From Sipunculus nudus (taxonomy: Eukaryota; Annelida; Sipuncula; Golfingiida; Sipunculidae), in contig CM049309.1 of assembly GCA_026874595.1 (NCBI GenBank), forward strand, positions 39,821,079 to 39,885,078: a stretch of DNA of 64,000 nucleotides, in the 5' to 3' direction. Positions 1-13,556 of this stretch are shown here, piece after piece. Positions within the stretch are counted from its first letter, which is position 1, and each line of letters begins with the position of its first letter. The notes below the pieces were generated by a model. The model had not been told where the DNA came from and searched no databases. It was given only the letters and a program-made list of their open reading frames with translations. The position numbers were made by a program, and so were the translations under genes.

Positions 1-44
1 ATTTTACGCTGCCCTTTCATTCTGAGTTTAACATGAAAAAATTA

Positions 45-335
45 GAAAATTATTCAGAGAGCGCAGACCTCCGCCATATAATATTGTCAGAAATGCAGCA
101 TTTTTCCTCAAACGAATTCCTTGATACAGATGATGATCCGGATCATCCCAAAATTTAGTCAGTTGCTCCTGGTATATATCATTGCAGAGCTTTCCTGACA
201 ATTTCTTCAAAATATGTAAATAACTTTTTGGGTAATGTTGCCAACAGTCAAGCGGACAAACACACAAACGCCGACAAAAACATAACTGACAGACAGACAG
301 ATATACTGACAAAGCGACACAAAGTTGAGACCAGA
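45..335. repeat. Dispersed repeat copy, AGAGAGCGCAGACC family
   Basis: The block opening with AGAGAGCGCAGACCTCCGCC is partly repeated at 49,855-49,990, inside an intron of the VWA gene, where the matching part reads AGAGAGCGCAGTCCCCTGCC. The copy here extends to a stretch rich in GACAGACAGA. An open frame on the minus strand across it has no domain and follows the repeat, so I treat it as chance. That such short repeats are scattered through mollusc genomes is general knowledge; family membership was not checked. Confidence 0.5.
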
Positions 336-1601
336 CCATATTATTGAAAAAAAAATGAGGAAGAAAATGAGGTTAAGTTTGTGAAGAAAGAACCAATATT
401 GATAAGGTTATGACAAAAACTTTACCTTCTTGGGGGAGGAAATAAGTGTCCAGTGCATGGGTCATAACGCCTAGCTCACAAGAATGACCTGTGACATATA
501 GTATGGGCGAACCTTCACAACTTTCATATTAAGTAATTTCTTTGAAGAATTTGCAAATTTTAATTAAACTTTGTTGAATTGTATGCTGACAGAAAATACC
601 AAAAGAAATGCCAAAATGAGCGGAAATGTTTTAGATGGCACCATTGGTGTCATGCAATGAAGTTTTAATATGCAAATGAGTTCTGAGTGTAATGGGTGAA
701 CATAGATCAAGTGTTCTGTTTCTAATACTGTTACATGAATCGGCGTCAGGACTCCGGCCATTGTTCGCAATATGTTAAAGGTCATTCTGCTAACAGTTCT
801 TGTAAAATATAGCAACAAAGGGTTATGATTATAATGGCGTGAGGTCCTTGCTGCTCAGCAAACAGCAATCACATGTTGTCTGTTCAGACTTCAGATTAAA
901 CGATAGAAAAAATAAAGTTTCTAAAAGTTGTATATACATGTAGCCCAAGCATCGCTTTAAAATATTTTTGTTTTTACACAGAACAAGTTCTTCCCTGCAC
1001 GGTCTTTCGTTCAGTGTCACAGCCAGGTTGGGAACGGGCAAAATGCATCAATTAGAATTGGTGTTTCGATTATCATCGACAAAAAAAGTATGTATTTTTT
1101 TTTGTAAATGATAATAAAAGCCTAAAAGCCCGATCTATTAATTTGTTATTTTCAAAAGGAAAATCTCTCTATTCCGTATAATTGGTTTATACCAGCACCC
1201 TTTCGCTGTCTTTTGAACGTATATGTCCGTTATTTCTGCCTTTCGTTATTTCGTCCTATACTTTACAGTTTGCTGTTTTGGGCGTGGTCGCAGAAATGCG
1301 ATATACCGGCCTACACTTCCGAAACACGTCCCTTGGCACCAAACTCTCTCCGTCGATATATTCGACTGGAGCTGTCCACAGAGTACCTTGCTGTCGCCTT
1401 CCCGCGCCATTTACGAACCCTGGCAGGTTTTTTTTTTTAAATTTTCTCTGAAACGCTCTTGTGGCTGCCATTTTGCGCTTACACACCAAAACCCGGCTAC
1501 ACAAGCCGGGTCACGGAGATCAAAATGTATCACGGGTATGACTCGACTTTTGTGGATACAATTCCGGTTCCTTTACTTGTCTTTTCAATATTTCCTTTCT
1601 A

Positions 1602-1671
<70 letters not shown>

Positions 1672-4574
1672 GCAAAAGTAAGGAGCGGTTAATAGACGCA
1701 CACACGTATATACTTCAACCAGGAAGCACTTCCTATAAATCTTCTGTTTGATCTCAGCACACACCTTGTTGAGGAGTATGCTGTATCTCAGAGTTCTTGC
1801 TTTGTTTGCTTTGACAAGAACACAATTCCGTAAACATGACTTTCCGTCAGTCTGGAGCCGCCACCAGCACCTACTTGTCATCCAGGTGCTTTTTTCTTCC
1901 ACGAACTAAACCTTATCATGGCAGATAAAGAACTGGCTCAGGATCGTAAGTCTCAGCTCCAAAACTTTTAGACGCTTCTCTTTGACTAATGACAGAAAAC
2001 CTAGCTCTGCATCCTCTTGAAACGTTCATATCTTGGATATTAGGAGGAGGTTCTGAAATATAGCACCAGTTAACCAGATAACCAGATCGTATATCTGATA
2101 AGATATCATAAACAACCTAACCTACTTTATCAACTTGTTGATTGTTCTATATTTAGTTTCTGTGTATACATCTTTTAGTGCTGAGGCTTAAGCGCCATTT
2201 AACAGTGCACCTGGCAATATATTGCATGCGGGATGACTAGGACGTGAGGGTAAAACCCGAGACGTCGTCGAAGAATGCCAAAGATTTTGCGGTATACGCG
2301 TTCTGGTTACTGCTAAGCCAGTCACAGGACGTAAAGACTTTCGGCCCGGTCACCCGTCAACGAAATGAGTAATTTTATAGCGCCGCCACGCAGAGCAGGC
2401 GTAAAAACACTTTATTCAAAATACGTACAGATGTAAGATATATGACGAGGCGTCTGTAGCCGATAGGGGACCTAGGGCTCCACAGATGCCCGCCTATTAG
2501 ATAACAGTGCGACCGTGGCTGGAGTGCTGGGGAAGTTCCGAGGGTAGAACGGACGGGCGGACGAGGCCGCGAACATGATCAAACACTAATTTATTGTACA
2601 AGACTGTGTCAGCTCCGTATCAAACTTCTTGATAACTCTGGAGAGTGAAGTCTTGGGGAATTAACATTTAAATTTAATAAAGTGTTGATCATTAGGAATT
2701 ATACCATCCCAGCGAATGGTAAGTGGTGGTTTGCAATCTTTGCATGGTTTTTTATATTAATTTATATTTTATATAGTAGAGTAGTTCGTGACGGAGACAT
2801 TTCACCATAATTTGTTTTAAACTTCATGGAAAAGAAAATCACTTATAATTAGCCTCCTGGCCTTTTTGTCATCTTTTCTTAAAATATTAGTTTTTCGTAA
2901 CTGTTCTTATTGAAAATTCTACCGTGCATGTACAAAAATACCTACTTATGGTGAAAAAGAAACAGACACAATATATTTAATAAAAAATCACTTTTTAAAG
3001 TTTAAAGTAACGTAGCTCCAAACTGCGTTAACGGTTACGTCAAGGAAATATGCAGCATATCTTATTATTCATCATCTCGTGAATATCATAGGGAAAATCG
3101 GTTGGATATATAGAAACCAATATATTAGCAGACAAACTGACCTGTTTTTGAACTTAACCTCCATTTATAACGGTGGAAGGGTTTAGGCAGGACAGCTGGA
3201 TCGTGTCTGGCCGATACGGGTTAACAGAGGCGTGAATTATAGTGCGATGCTGTACCCAGTGCCAAAGCTTATATAACGTTCATCAGACCCTCATCTCTGT
3301 ACAATTTACAAAACCCTGACAGTTAAAATATATAGAAATATAAAAAGCACGAACAGCGCTTCAGGCAAAATCCTCCAGAGAACGGCGCAAGCCGATGTGC
3401 GCATAAATTTTACATATATAATACTGTGCTCACAAAGTTTGAGGCATGCGGGAAATTAAATATGGTTACTAATTATTAATTTTCATTCTTATTTTTGCTA
3501 TAATTAAAAAAACAAAGGACATTCTTATATAAGGAATGTCCTTCGTGAAAACAGTTACATCAAGCCGGTATCAGAAAACGTGCTGGTTGTAAACGTGGCC
3601 ACCGCAGTCGGAGAACACGCAAGGCATGATGGGATGGCCTACATGGCAATATTATCTGAAGAAATTGGCTGCTAAAAAGGAATTTCCAGATGCTCTATAT
3701 GATTAAATGGACATTGATTGTTTGTCGGTTTTTATCTTATTTTATCCAGATTAAGTTGGTAGTTTTGTAGTCAAGTATTACACTTTTAAACAGCAAAGTT
3801 TGAGTATCGTTCTTGAGATGAGAACATATTTGTATTTTTATCCTACAAAATTATATCAGGCTCCCATGTAGGAGCAAAACGCTGGTCATTATTGACATAT
3901 TTTTTTTATTATTCTGCATGTTTCTTTAACCTTGATATAAAAGAAAATAATGAGAAAAACAAACAAATAAAAACGCATGTTTGGATCAACAGAATGTTTT
4001 CATGTATGTATCATTAATCAGAACTTAATATAGATAGAGTCAACTATGAATTAATTATTATTCAACTCAAGAGTAGGCCTTTATAAAAAACAGGTTTCTG
4101 CTATGATTTGCTAGTTTATTTTATATTATTTAAGCTTCTAGATGGTATTTCATCTACATTCAGTTTCGTTTATATCATTTTTATTTTATCATTTTGATAT
4201 TTATCCTATTCTGTATGAAATAAATGTCCGCTGCAGCAAGTGGTCGCAACATCTCACGAGTGGTGTTTTTATACCGATTTTAGATTTCCGCTTTATTTCC
4301 TCAGCGGCCATAAAATGTGCAAAAAGCAGATCACAGAAAGTAATTCTAAGTATATATCACATCTTGTTTTGTTGTAAAGGATTGTTTTTATATATACATG
4401 TCTACTACTGCAAAACAGGTCCAACCTTGCAGTATTCTTGAATAACATTAAAGTATATTATTTGAAAATGTATTATAATGATTTTCACACATGTTATCAT
4501 CACGTATCTCATGAATTCTTCCTAATTCATCTCCCAGCTCTATTTTGTATTAATATTTGCATAAGGTCTGTCCT
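336..4574. other. Intergenic, no gene seen
   Basis: This AT-rich stretch has no reading frame with a recognisable domain on either strand. It contains the (TA)n tract listed separately, a GC-richer block at about 2,220-2,590, and a short perfect hairpin at 3,515-3,543 (arms AAGGACATTC and GAATGTCCTT). Confidence 0.6.
1605..1668. repeat. (TA)n microsatellite
   Basis: This is an uninterrupted run of about 32 TA dinucleotides. Open frames read through it give only Tyr-Ile repeats and are not genes. Confidence 0.95.
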
Positions 4575-4895
4575 AGTCATCCAACATTCACTTACTCATT
4601 TAACATTCCCTCAGTCATTCAACATTTACTCACAGTCAAACTCTATAGACAGTCTCTTATTATATAGTTATTCAACATTTACTCTGAGTCTTTCAGTATA
4701 TCAAATTATTTTATAAACATTCACTTATAGTCATTAAATATTCACTCCCATGAATTAAACATTCACTCACAGTCACTCAATATTCACTCTCTCATTAAAT
4801 TCAGCCAGTCATTAAACATTCACTCATTTATTTTTCAATCAAACGTTTTAGTTTAACTTTGCAATTCAAAATTCACTTAGTCATTCAACGTTTCC
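4575..4895. repeat. Degenerate minisatellite of CATTCACTCA-like units
   Basis: Short units of the type CATTCACTCACAGTCATT recur with many substitutions and variable spacing of roughly 20 to 30 bases. Several chance open frames cross it. The decay suggests an old array. Confidence 0.6.
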
Positions 4896-7314
4896 TCGTG
4901 GAGTCATGCATTTCCGCAATTAATCATTGACTTTACCATGAATCATCACGCTTTCAAGGGTACCATTCTGAGAGACCGAAACAGACATCGTACTATCTCA
5001 TGCAGATGCATTGATATAATAGTGAAACAGAACCCCACTCCCCCGGTATTTACCGAACGGTTACCCAAACTGAGAACGCGTCTTTCTTACATCATTAAAA
5101 TATGCCCTGCATGTTGTTTTTCCGTTGTTGTCGTTTAAAGAAGAGAAAAAATATCTTATATGACAAACACAAGTAAATTTATATTAATTCTTCCTGCGTT
5201 AAATTTATTTATTTTTCTTGCATATTTTTACGGTTACAAATTAAGTAACAAAGTCACCCCTATATTGAGCAAAACACTGATACATGCTCCTTTCAAAATT
5301 TCTTTAGATTTTCAAATGAATGGTATCGGCAGATCGCAAAGCAGGTTTGACAAAGTACCGGCCGACTTTTTTTCCCAAGAATCTCAAGTACAGGTGTTAT
5401 CTTGTACCGCACCGCCCCCACCACCCACATCACAGTTCACCGGGGGTGCCCTAGCGGTGTTTGACAGGGAGCGGTTAGTAAAACGATGTTTCAGATGATC
5501 CTGTGATCCCGTACCAACCTGCCGCACACATCTGGAACAAGGCAAAAATAGAGCGAATAAATTGATGGCAGATGCTACAGACGGGAAATCAGTGGCTGGT
5601 ATTAAAGAAATACTTGTGATCCGCAATTTGTACATAAAGTGCTAGAACATAACGCGGGTATATATGTGTCAGGTTGCGGTTGGAATTGTTAAAGCCAGGA
5701 GTGAGAGCTGCTCTCTCGGAGAAAATAGATAGGACAGAGACCGACGCGGCGGGGTATCCCAAGGGGGCATTTTTAACAATATTATGACAAGGGGTGCAGG
5801 CGATTGTCACCAGGTTATCACATGTACGGCTGGGCTGACGCACACAGCCCTGCCAGCACTGTACAGGCTATAACTTAGAGGGAGGTCTGGTGGATGTTCG
5901 AATCACGGTATACGTAAATACCGCCAGCTGAAAGTATTAGTGTTCTCCCCGGACCATCACTAACAGCCGGAGGGCTGTTGACAAGACCAGAGGCTGTCTG
6001 GCTGGCTGTCCCAGTCTCCACACTGGCTTCACTTTGTTTAACTAACCCGTCTACACACATATGCACACACACGCGCGCGCGCCCGCATTTGACTTCACAT
6101 TGCTCAAGCACACAGTCGTATCTGGAACCATTTCTGTCCTAAAAACAACTTATATTACTTTTCGCGATGCCATATGCTAGCCCTTCACATTCTAGCCCAT
6201 GAGCAGATGTTGTTGTCCATAAGAACGAGTATTCGTTGTTCAACTTGATGTTTTTATTAGGTATATCACAGGCTATACATAGCTTTCTGCCAAATGTGAA
6301 ATGCCTAGCCTCAAAAACAAAGCAAGTCTTCTTACTTAACGTGCAATCGCCTTTTTTCCCCCTGGCCTGGACGTTTTATTTTCGTAAGTATATGATACAA
6401 ATTCCTTATCATGACCGAGAAACGATAAGACAGGAGAAACATGTGACATAAAAAACGCAGACCACAAAATATATAAGATAAATAAGAAAATGAGCGAAAG
6501 GCCTGCAATAGAATATAAAAAACGTATATAAATTCCATGTGAAATCTGCTTTGTGTTTGAAATACACCTTGATACGCAATGTATTTTTAAAGTTATCTAT
6601 GGTAAAGGCGGTTTGAGTTTCCTGTTCCAGAGAAGCGTTGTACGTTTCTATAAAATACAGCGAAATTGGATTCAAATTATAACAATATTTGACGTAAGAC
6701 ACATGAGCAAAACGTTTGCGTTTCTTTTAAACTTGGTGTTAATTAGGTCACGGCCGCACACGGGCCTGCAATTTTCTGACGAGCAAAACATTCGTTACAA
6801 ACAATCTACCCTGCCTCGTTTCTCATCCGTTGACAAGTTTGGTAATATAAGTACAAGTAGCAGTTGGGGCTGCCAGTCTGCGTTTTTTAAAGGATGTTGT
6901 AAGGGATAATTCAAAGTAAAACATAAAACAAAGCAAATGTGCCTACGTACTGCCTTTGGCTAACTAATTTGTCAGCCAGCTTTTCAATAAGTTACTTGCA
7001 CCTATCAGCACACACTTATTCACTTATATTGACACTATATAGCGGCAGAACCATGCATGGCACATTGAATTATTTTCATATACTAATGGTAAAAACGGTG
7101 TGCGCTTTAGTGCTAATGTTAATATGTGGGCCGTGTCTTTTCCTCTTTAGCATATGTTTTTGGAAAAGATTTTTTTTTGGTGGAGGTGTATTAGCCTCAA
7201 TTTTTTATGCTGTTTTATCCAATTTATAATATTTTTTATGCTATCTTATCTAATTGTTAATCAAAGTATGAGACCCATTTCGGATTGGATCTGCCATACA
7301 GGGCACGCGCTTCC
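4896..7314. other. Intergenic, nothing recognised
   Basis: Only short chance open frames without domains are present on either strand. A small CA/CG-rich run lies near 6,062-6,082. Confidence 0.55.
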
Positions 7315-7525
7315 TTTTATATTATTTTGTACCCTGGTGTCACTACGCCCGGTGCCCGGCTCCCGGAAACCACCAAAGACACACTCGTTTTTGGGCGAGT
7401 GGGGCACAGCCTTCCCATTAAGCCGCATGAGCGCTCACCCTGCCAGGGGACCAAAAGTAAAAAATCTGAACTCACGACCTATACCGGCTTTGCGTCTTGT
7501 GCTCTGTACCCCTATAGATCACAGT
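7315..7525 (-). mobile_element. tRNA-derived SINE-like element, minus strand
   Basis: Read on the minus strand, the block starts near 7,525 with a tRNA-like head: a segment reading GACGCAAAGCCGG, followed by a B-box-like GTCGTGAGTTCAGAT. The downstream body contains AAACGAGTGTGTC and GGTGGTTTCCGGG. A second copy with the same order of parts lies on the plus strand at 11,748-12,060. The arrangement of tRNA-related head, conserved body and simple tail is that of a SINE. I cannot name the family. Confidence 0.5.
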
Positions 7526-8317
7526 AGCCGATTTTCACCGTATAATGTCTCCTTGTGTTGGTTGTGGTCCCAAATATTACATGTATATATTGTATACACT
7601 CTCTTAGTGCTTAAATATTACACATAAGTAATCTCCTTCGCTGTTACAGTCATACTGGGCCATGTTTTTATCCTTAATGACCTTATTTATATCTTATTCT
7701 AATCTGTCGGCACAAATGCTTCCGGTATGCCTGAAGCCATTTTGATTTATTTCTATATTGTCTTGTTTATAATAGCCCTCTAATCCAGCATGTACGTACC
7801 ATCTTATTTTTCAATAATATTAGTGGCCTATCGTTTTGTAAGAAATTTCGCTATTTAAGAAAATTTTCCAGTATTTGCAGGTAAGAACCTAATAACTAGC
7901 GTTACATAGAGTTTTAGGCTCCCACCTCTCAAAAATCATAAAGTTCTATAGTACATAGGAACTGCAGCCATTATTAAAGCCAGAGAGTTTAGAAAAGGCT
8001 CGTTAAATAGGAGGCTAGATTAGCTGCACAAGATTTTACGTCTAGGCATTTTTATTTCTGCCATGGGCCAGCTAAACGTCAGCATATAACATTATATTAT
8101 GAGACATTCTTCAATATGAACCATAATTACTTCCAGTGGTACTAAACGACCTTGGATGTACAATGTAATTTATCAGAGTCAGGAAACCGGACAGTATTGT
8201 TTTATGCTACACCGGAAAACCAGGAAACGCTGCTTCGGCGAATACTGTCCTTTTAACCGCCAAGTGATGGATGACCCAACTTGATGCCATCCAGTGTATA
8301 ATACTGTGAAAGTTCCC
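7526..8317. other. Intergenic, nothing recognised
   Basis: AT-rich sequence with no supported coding frame and no obvious repeat structure. Confidence 0.55.
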
Positions 8318-8531
8318 AGGGGCGGAACTAGGGTTAAGGAAAAAAAGGGGGGGGGTCAAACCCAGGAGGTCTAATGAAAAACCTAAAAAATGGTCCCCAG
8401 ATCCGGAAGGGGGGGGGGGTCCAGGCCGCATAATTCCATCTGAAATCCTTAAACGTTGCTTCAGATGAAAAAAAGGGGGGGGGGGCTGGACCCCCCAGGA
8501 CCCCCCTCCCTCCCTTGGATCCGCTTCTTGT
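8318..8531. repeat. Short inverted-end element with poly-G tracts
   Basis: The left end reads AGGGGCGGAACTAGGG. The reverse complement of the right end (CCCTTGGATCCGCTTCT) is similar, so the ends form imperfect inverted repeats. Between them lie three runs of nine or more G, each preceded by A-rich sequence. The form is that of a small non-autonomous element. Part of a similar sequence (C-run followed by ATCCACCCCTGAC) appears at about 29,815-29,890. Confidence 0.5.
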
Positions 8532-11500
8532 TCCAAGGGTAGAATGGACTTCAAGGATACAATAAGTCATCTAAGTGGATTTTAAGTTCAAATGAAAGCA
8601 AAGAACTTGAGTGTCTTGAGCGGACATGAAAAGTTTAGATTTATCTTAATTGTGCTCCATTCGCGGTGCATATTGACTTAGAAGAACATTTTCAAGGCAC
8701 CATGCACCTGCCATTCTTGCTCAGATCTCAGATCTTGCTCAGATAGTGTTAACTATGTAAAAGTGACAAACATCGTCGCAGCTGGCACTGAATCATGTTT
8801 GGTAGATGAGAAAAATGTTCTTTTTATTAAATTATCCTTACTACACATGCACCTCCCAGTTTACTTTATTATACTGATTGTTTCACGTACTTATAGAAAT
8901 TGTACTCATGTAACTCCTCACCAGTTTATATCAGAATTAGTTTCTTTGCTTCAAGATTTCAGAAAAGGATATATTCCATTATTCCTCGCGTTCAGAATAA
9001 AAAATGTGCAAAGCACAGGTCGTGATAATAATGCTTTTATATAGAAATTCATACGAAAAAAAGTGCATGGGAATTTGTTTAAAAAATTAAAAACATTAAG
9101 GCAGATTATTAAACAAAATTCAATGTTAAATGAATTTGCTTGACGGGATGCATATCAAACGAATCGAAAGGCAACCATTTCAAAAGCAGACCCTTGCATG
9201 TATATCATTTTATATATATGTATTTAGAACTCGGAATCATGTAATATATTCAGTGAAACGAGGATGGTTAATTGTGTGTCCTATAATATAACTGTACTGT
9301 GGAAGTTCGTTTCCAAAGATATAAAAGTACAATTAAGGAAGAGGCTTATTTAATCAATAGATGTAATTTGAGATGTGGTAGATCAATAGATGTGGTATTT
9401 TTTACACTACTTATGTCGTGTTGGATAGAATAAGATGACATTCATGTCTATATATACGCAATGGAAGTCAGAGGAACCACCATGCAGAAAAAAACACTAC
9501 TGATCAGAGTTCAATTAGGCCCTAAGCCAGTTCAAATGAAACGGCTTTTACAAAGTTTACTGTAATTTATATGCATTGTTTACCACTGATAATGGTTTAG
9601 CCTTGAATTTGACAACTGTGTTAATATTTGTAATTAAATATGAAGTAGTTTCGGTAAAAAAAGAAGATATACAGATAAACTCACCGACTGCATGTGACTG
9701 CCATGAAACTGGTCATATCAGCTGTCGCAAGCCCTTGAAACACTTTTTATGATGAAATCAAAACATGGATACATTATGGTAACTATATGTATGAAAAGGA
9801 ACACACGCATGGACAGTTTACGGTAAGCAGGGACACGGGAATGTTCTCTTCATAATGCGTGATTATGATTAATGGCACGCACAAGGAAGCACTTCATTGT
9901 CTGTCACTTAAGTAGAGAAAACCCGGGCCGTTTAACTGACCATGAATAAGGCGGATATGTTGTCAAGTTACACGGGAGGATAATAAATAGCTTCCCCATG
10001 CAATGCATGGTTTGAATGTATACCACAATATATATATGAAAAAGGTGGCGCTGATAGGCGTGTCAAAGCATGAAATGATATAATAGTCTTATAAATTGTC
10101 CATATAAATACAATGAGAACTCCTGCATCTTGCCATGGCGGTGATGAACCATATAAGAAATGCACGGTTATAATGGGCGGAAAACAGTCCGTCAAATCAT
10201 ATCTACTACTACCATGTTGACACCGTCGTTTCTTTCGTGTGTTCTGCTAATTTTCGGCGTTTCCTCTGTTTAATGCATTATGAGCGCTTGGTCTTACTCT
10301 TTTTCACATTGATACTCAGATGACTAAGTCTCTGGATTGTGACCTTAACTATAAACCCATAATAAATGTATCCAAAATTTATCATATATTCACTTCACAT
10401 GCATTTCCATGTTTTAGCATATATGCTCGTATACATGTTAATCTTAGCACTTTTACTAAAAGAGCTGAATTATTTTTTCTATTACATTTGTTAATATTTT
10501 TTTTCTTTGAGACGAGACTGTGCGATATGCTGTTTATATAGTTCAATTCAATCTCCTAGCAAATGGCTAGAATTGCCTGAAGGATTTCCGTCCCTAAATG
10601 CTCGTGGAAGAGTTCATAGTTAATCATTATTTCTAGATCACCTTTATTTATATGTATACGTAATAAATCATGTGAACCATTGAATGCATATATGACTATA
10701 GTATAATGCATTCCAATGCAGAAAAGCCAGGGCAATGTTCGGTTATTCAACATCGATTTAAAAAATCTATAATAAACAATATACCAGTATTTGAAAATGT
10801 TCACAGAATATGAGTCCTGCCTGCAAATGCTTTTGTGAGAAGTCGTTGAGGTTTCTATTGTTTTCACGTGATTATGAATGATAACTTCCGGAAAATCTAC
10901 GCCATGCAAATAATATCGTTTATATAGGATGCTAGGGAATACAGTGATCTGCCTGTTTTGACATTGTTCCTCTATCTACCACCCCCGCCTATATATTCAC
11001 AAAACACGACACTGGTTTGACAAATCCCCAGGCGTTTCCTTTTGCCTCACAACCTATTTTCTTTAAGTCACATATAGCCGTCACCGGATATAGATGGATA
11101 ACTAAAAATGCAAGAAAAACTAAACATATTCTGTTTAATGTTTCGGCAAAATATTTGCAAGCGTTATTGGGCCGGCATAATATACCAGCTGTGCCCAATG
11201 AGGTAGACTTTCGACAGGCAGTAGTTTTTTAAATATTGTGAAAAAAAACCGCCCAGCTTCTAAAATAAAACCTTTGGTAATCAATTAAGGTACTTTGAAA
11301 TCTTATCCTGATTTTATCCTTTTCAGTTCCATCTATGTCGATATTTAAGTTGATTAACCCAAAGACATTGCTATTAAAACGAACGTCCGTTTCGCACTAT
11401 ATCGGCTTGTATATCACCCCATTTCGTCTGCCGGAAGGAGTATAATCATGTTTTTTCCTCATATCCCGCAGCTTATGGGGCTTGTGGTTACTATGAACCG

Positions 11501-11747
11501 AATCTGTGAGGGCATAAGCAACAGACACCAGCTAACGACGCCCGCTGGCTGTGTGTGTCTGGTAAACTATAAGCAAACCATACCACCAAATCTGATAAAC
11601 AGACGACAACCTGAACTCCAGCCGCCCATTTTATAGGCCCTTCCATACAAATGGTCAACGAAACGACATTTATAGTTCGGCGTATAAATGATATCGGGTT
11701 ATTATAACGTGTGTTTTTTGTCATCAGTGTCGTTATTCTGGACAGAA
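8532..11747. other. Intergenic, nothing recognised
   Basis: There are no coding frames with domains and no clear repeats. The longest frames on both strands are hydrophobic, low in GC and look random. Confidence 0.55.
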
Positions 11748-12060
11748 AATGCTTTGGCTCAGAAGTTGAGAACAGGGCTCAAAGCCGGGAGATCGTGAGT
11801 TCTAATATCAGCCGAGGCGGTGAGATTTTTCACTGTCGTTCCCCACCAGTCTGAGCGCTCTGCAGGATTATTTTGGAGGGCCGTGTTTGACGACGGTGAT
11901 TCACTCACAAACGAATGCCCCTTTCGGGGGTTCCTCGGTGACATTGCCCAGCAAAGGGCACGATTACACACCAATAGTGACCGGAGGAAGCGTGTGTCAC
12001 GTAGTCCTTTAAAAAATATGTATGTACGTATGTATATATGTATGTATACATTTGTATGAA
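11748..12060 (+). mobile_element. tRNA-derived SINE-like element, plus strand
   Basis: The head contains an A-box-like TTGGCTCAGAAGTTGAG, then GGCTCAAAGCCGGGAG and a B-box-like ATCGTGAGTTCTAATATC, as in a decayed tRNA gene. The body shares the order of blocks with the minus-strand copy at 7,315-7,525 (an ACGAATG/ACGAGTG block followed by a GGGGTTCC/GGTGGTTTCC block). It ends in a TATG-rich simple tail at about 12,018-12,060, as many SINEs do. The decayed B box argues against a functional tRNA gene. Confidence 0.55.
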
Positions 12061-13355
12061 TGTTTGTATATAATATGTCGTGATATTGGGTGATATGGGT
12101 GATATGCGTCAGAGCAATGTGGATGATAAACACCCCTTTTCACAATAAAGTAAGTTGATTGTAGACAAAGACGTGTTTGATAATATACATAAAGCCCCGG
12201 GACCTCAGTTACTTATGTATATACGATTTGCCAAGCAAAATGGAAGCGACATGCCAGTTTTGACTGTAGAATGTGTCTGTAAAATATGTTCGTCGGAAAA
12301 CAGTGGCGGCTTGAATATCCATCATATTCTCGAGTTACCTTTTATTATGTGCTTGAAAAACATATTGATGTAAACACTAAGAACAGTTATGAAAACATTC
12401 TTCATCGCTTGCTAGACTTACAACAAAAGGTTCGGCTCCCACACACCTAAATCCACGCCCATACATATGTATATACATATATCAGGGATGGCATAACAAT
12501 AAACACAAATATCCAATAAAGCCAACAATGTCAGATGCAACATTCTGATGTGTTTTCCTGTTTACGAGTCTTGGTATTTGTTCTCTTTAACGGAACCACG
12601 ACAACTATAATATATTATATATGGGTGTTTTCTTTTTTCATGAATACTTTTATCCAAATTACGTACATGTCTCATTAATTTATTAGCCTTGTTTTCATAT
12701 ATAAGAGAAACGAAAATCTTGATTGAAAAAGAGCTATTTTAGTGTCTATTTGTCCTAAAAGCCAAACAGCTTTGTAAATTTTCATCATTGACACTTTATC
12801 CAAAATTGTTCGTTTCCTCATATATATATACATAAGATACCATAAAAAGGGAACATTTTAAATTGCCTAAAGACTCTTTTCAGATTTTATAAAGAGTGTT
12901 TAATCAGTGTAATTAGATTTAGGATCTTTTACTCTAACATTTTGCTGGAAATCTAAAAATATCCATATAGAACAGGAAACAAAAGTAAAGAAAAATACCT
13001 CATATTTGTTGGTGTTTATTAATATTTGCCATTTAAATATTTTTAAATATTTATCAGAATGGACGGATTCCTGATTATATGGCGAGAGGTCTGCCAAAAC
13101 AAACATTTAGAAAGTGATATAATATAGGTCGTTCAATGTATTCCTTTGTAGACCCATATAAAGTTTGTATATATTATATTTGATTAAGTGCTAAGAAGTG
13201 TGCACAGTTTGTTATATATACCTATCAGGGTATTTGAAATTCTGTTTTTTTTTAGTTTAATCGGATCATATGTGAGGCGTTGTGAATTATGTGTATTTGC
13301 CTATACTTCCTGAGAGTAATGGAATCGAAACCTTATGTGGGTACATCTGTGCATG

Positions 13356-13358
<3 letters not shown>
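12061..13358. other. Intergenic, nothing recognised
   Basis: AT-rich DNA with no supported coding frame on either strand. Confidence 0.55.
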
Positions 13359-13406
<48 letters not shown>

Positions 13407-13422
13407 AGAAAGAGAGAGGGAG
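13359..13422. repeat. (GA)n microsatellite
   Basis: A GA dinucleotide run of over 40 bases continues into an interrupted GA-rich tail. The Arg-Glu frame through it is an artefact. Confidence 0.9.
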
Positions 13423-13556
13423 ATCTCCAGCATTAAATTCAAAAGAAAAAGTTGGAGATATTTATACAGTAAGAAAATTTTTATTTAATTCATCTACCAG
13501 TGCATTTTCCCGCAACCCGGAGCATTAATTGGCATATGGGTCTCCTTTTTTACAAC

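Noticed and set aside
28-339. 103-codon minus-strand frame with Cys-rich start
   Set aside because: Part of it belongs to a dispersed repeat that recurs at 49.9 kb.
11748-11830. Functional tRNA gene
   Set aside because: The B box is decayed (GAGTTCTAATATC), no convincing cloverleaf arms form, and a SINE body and tail follow.
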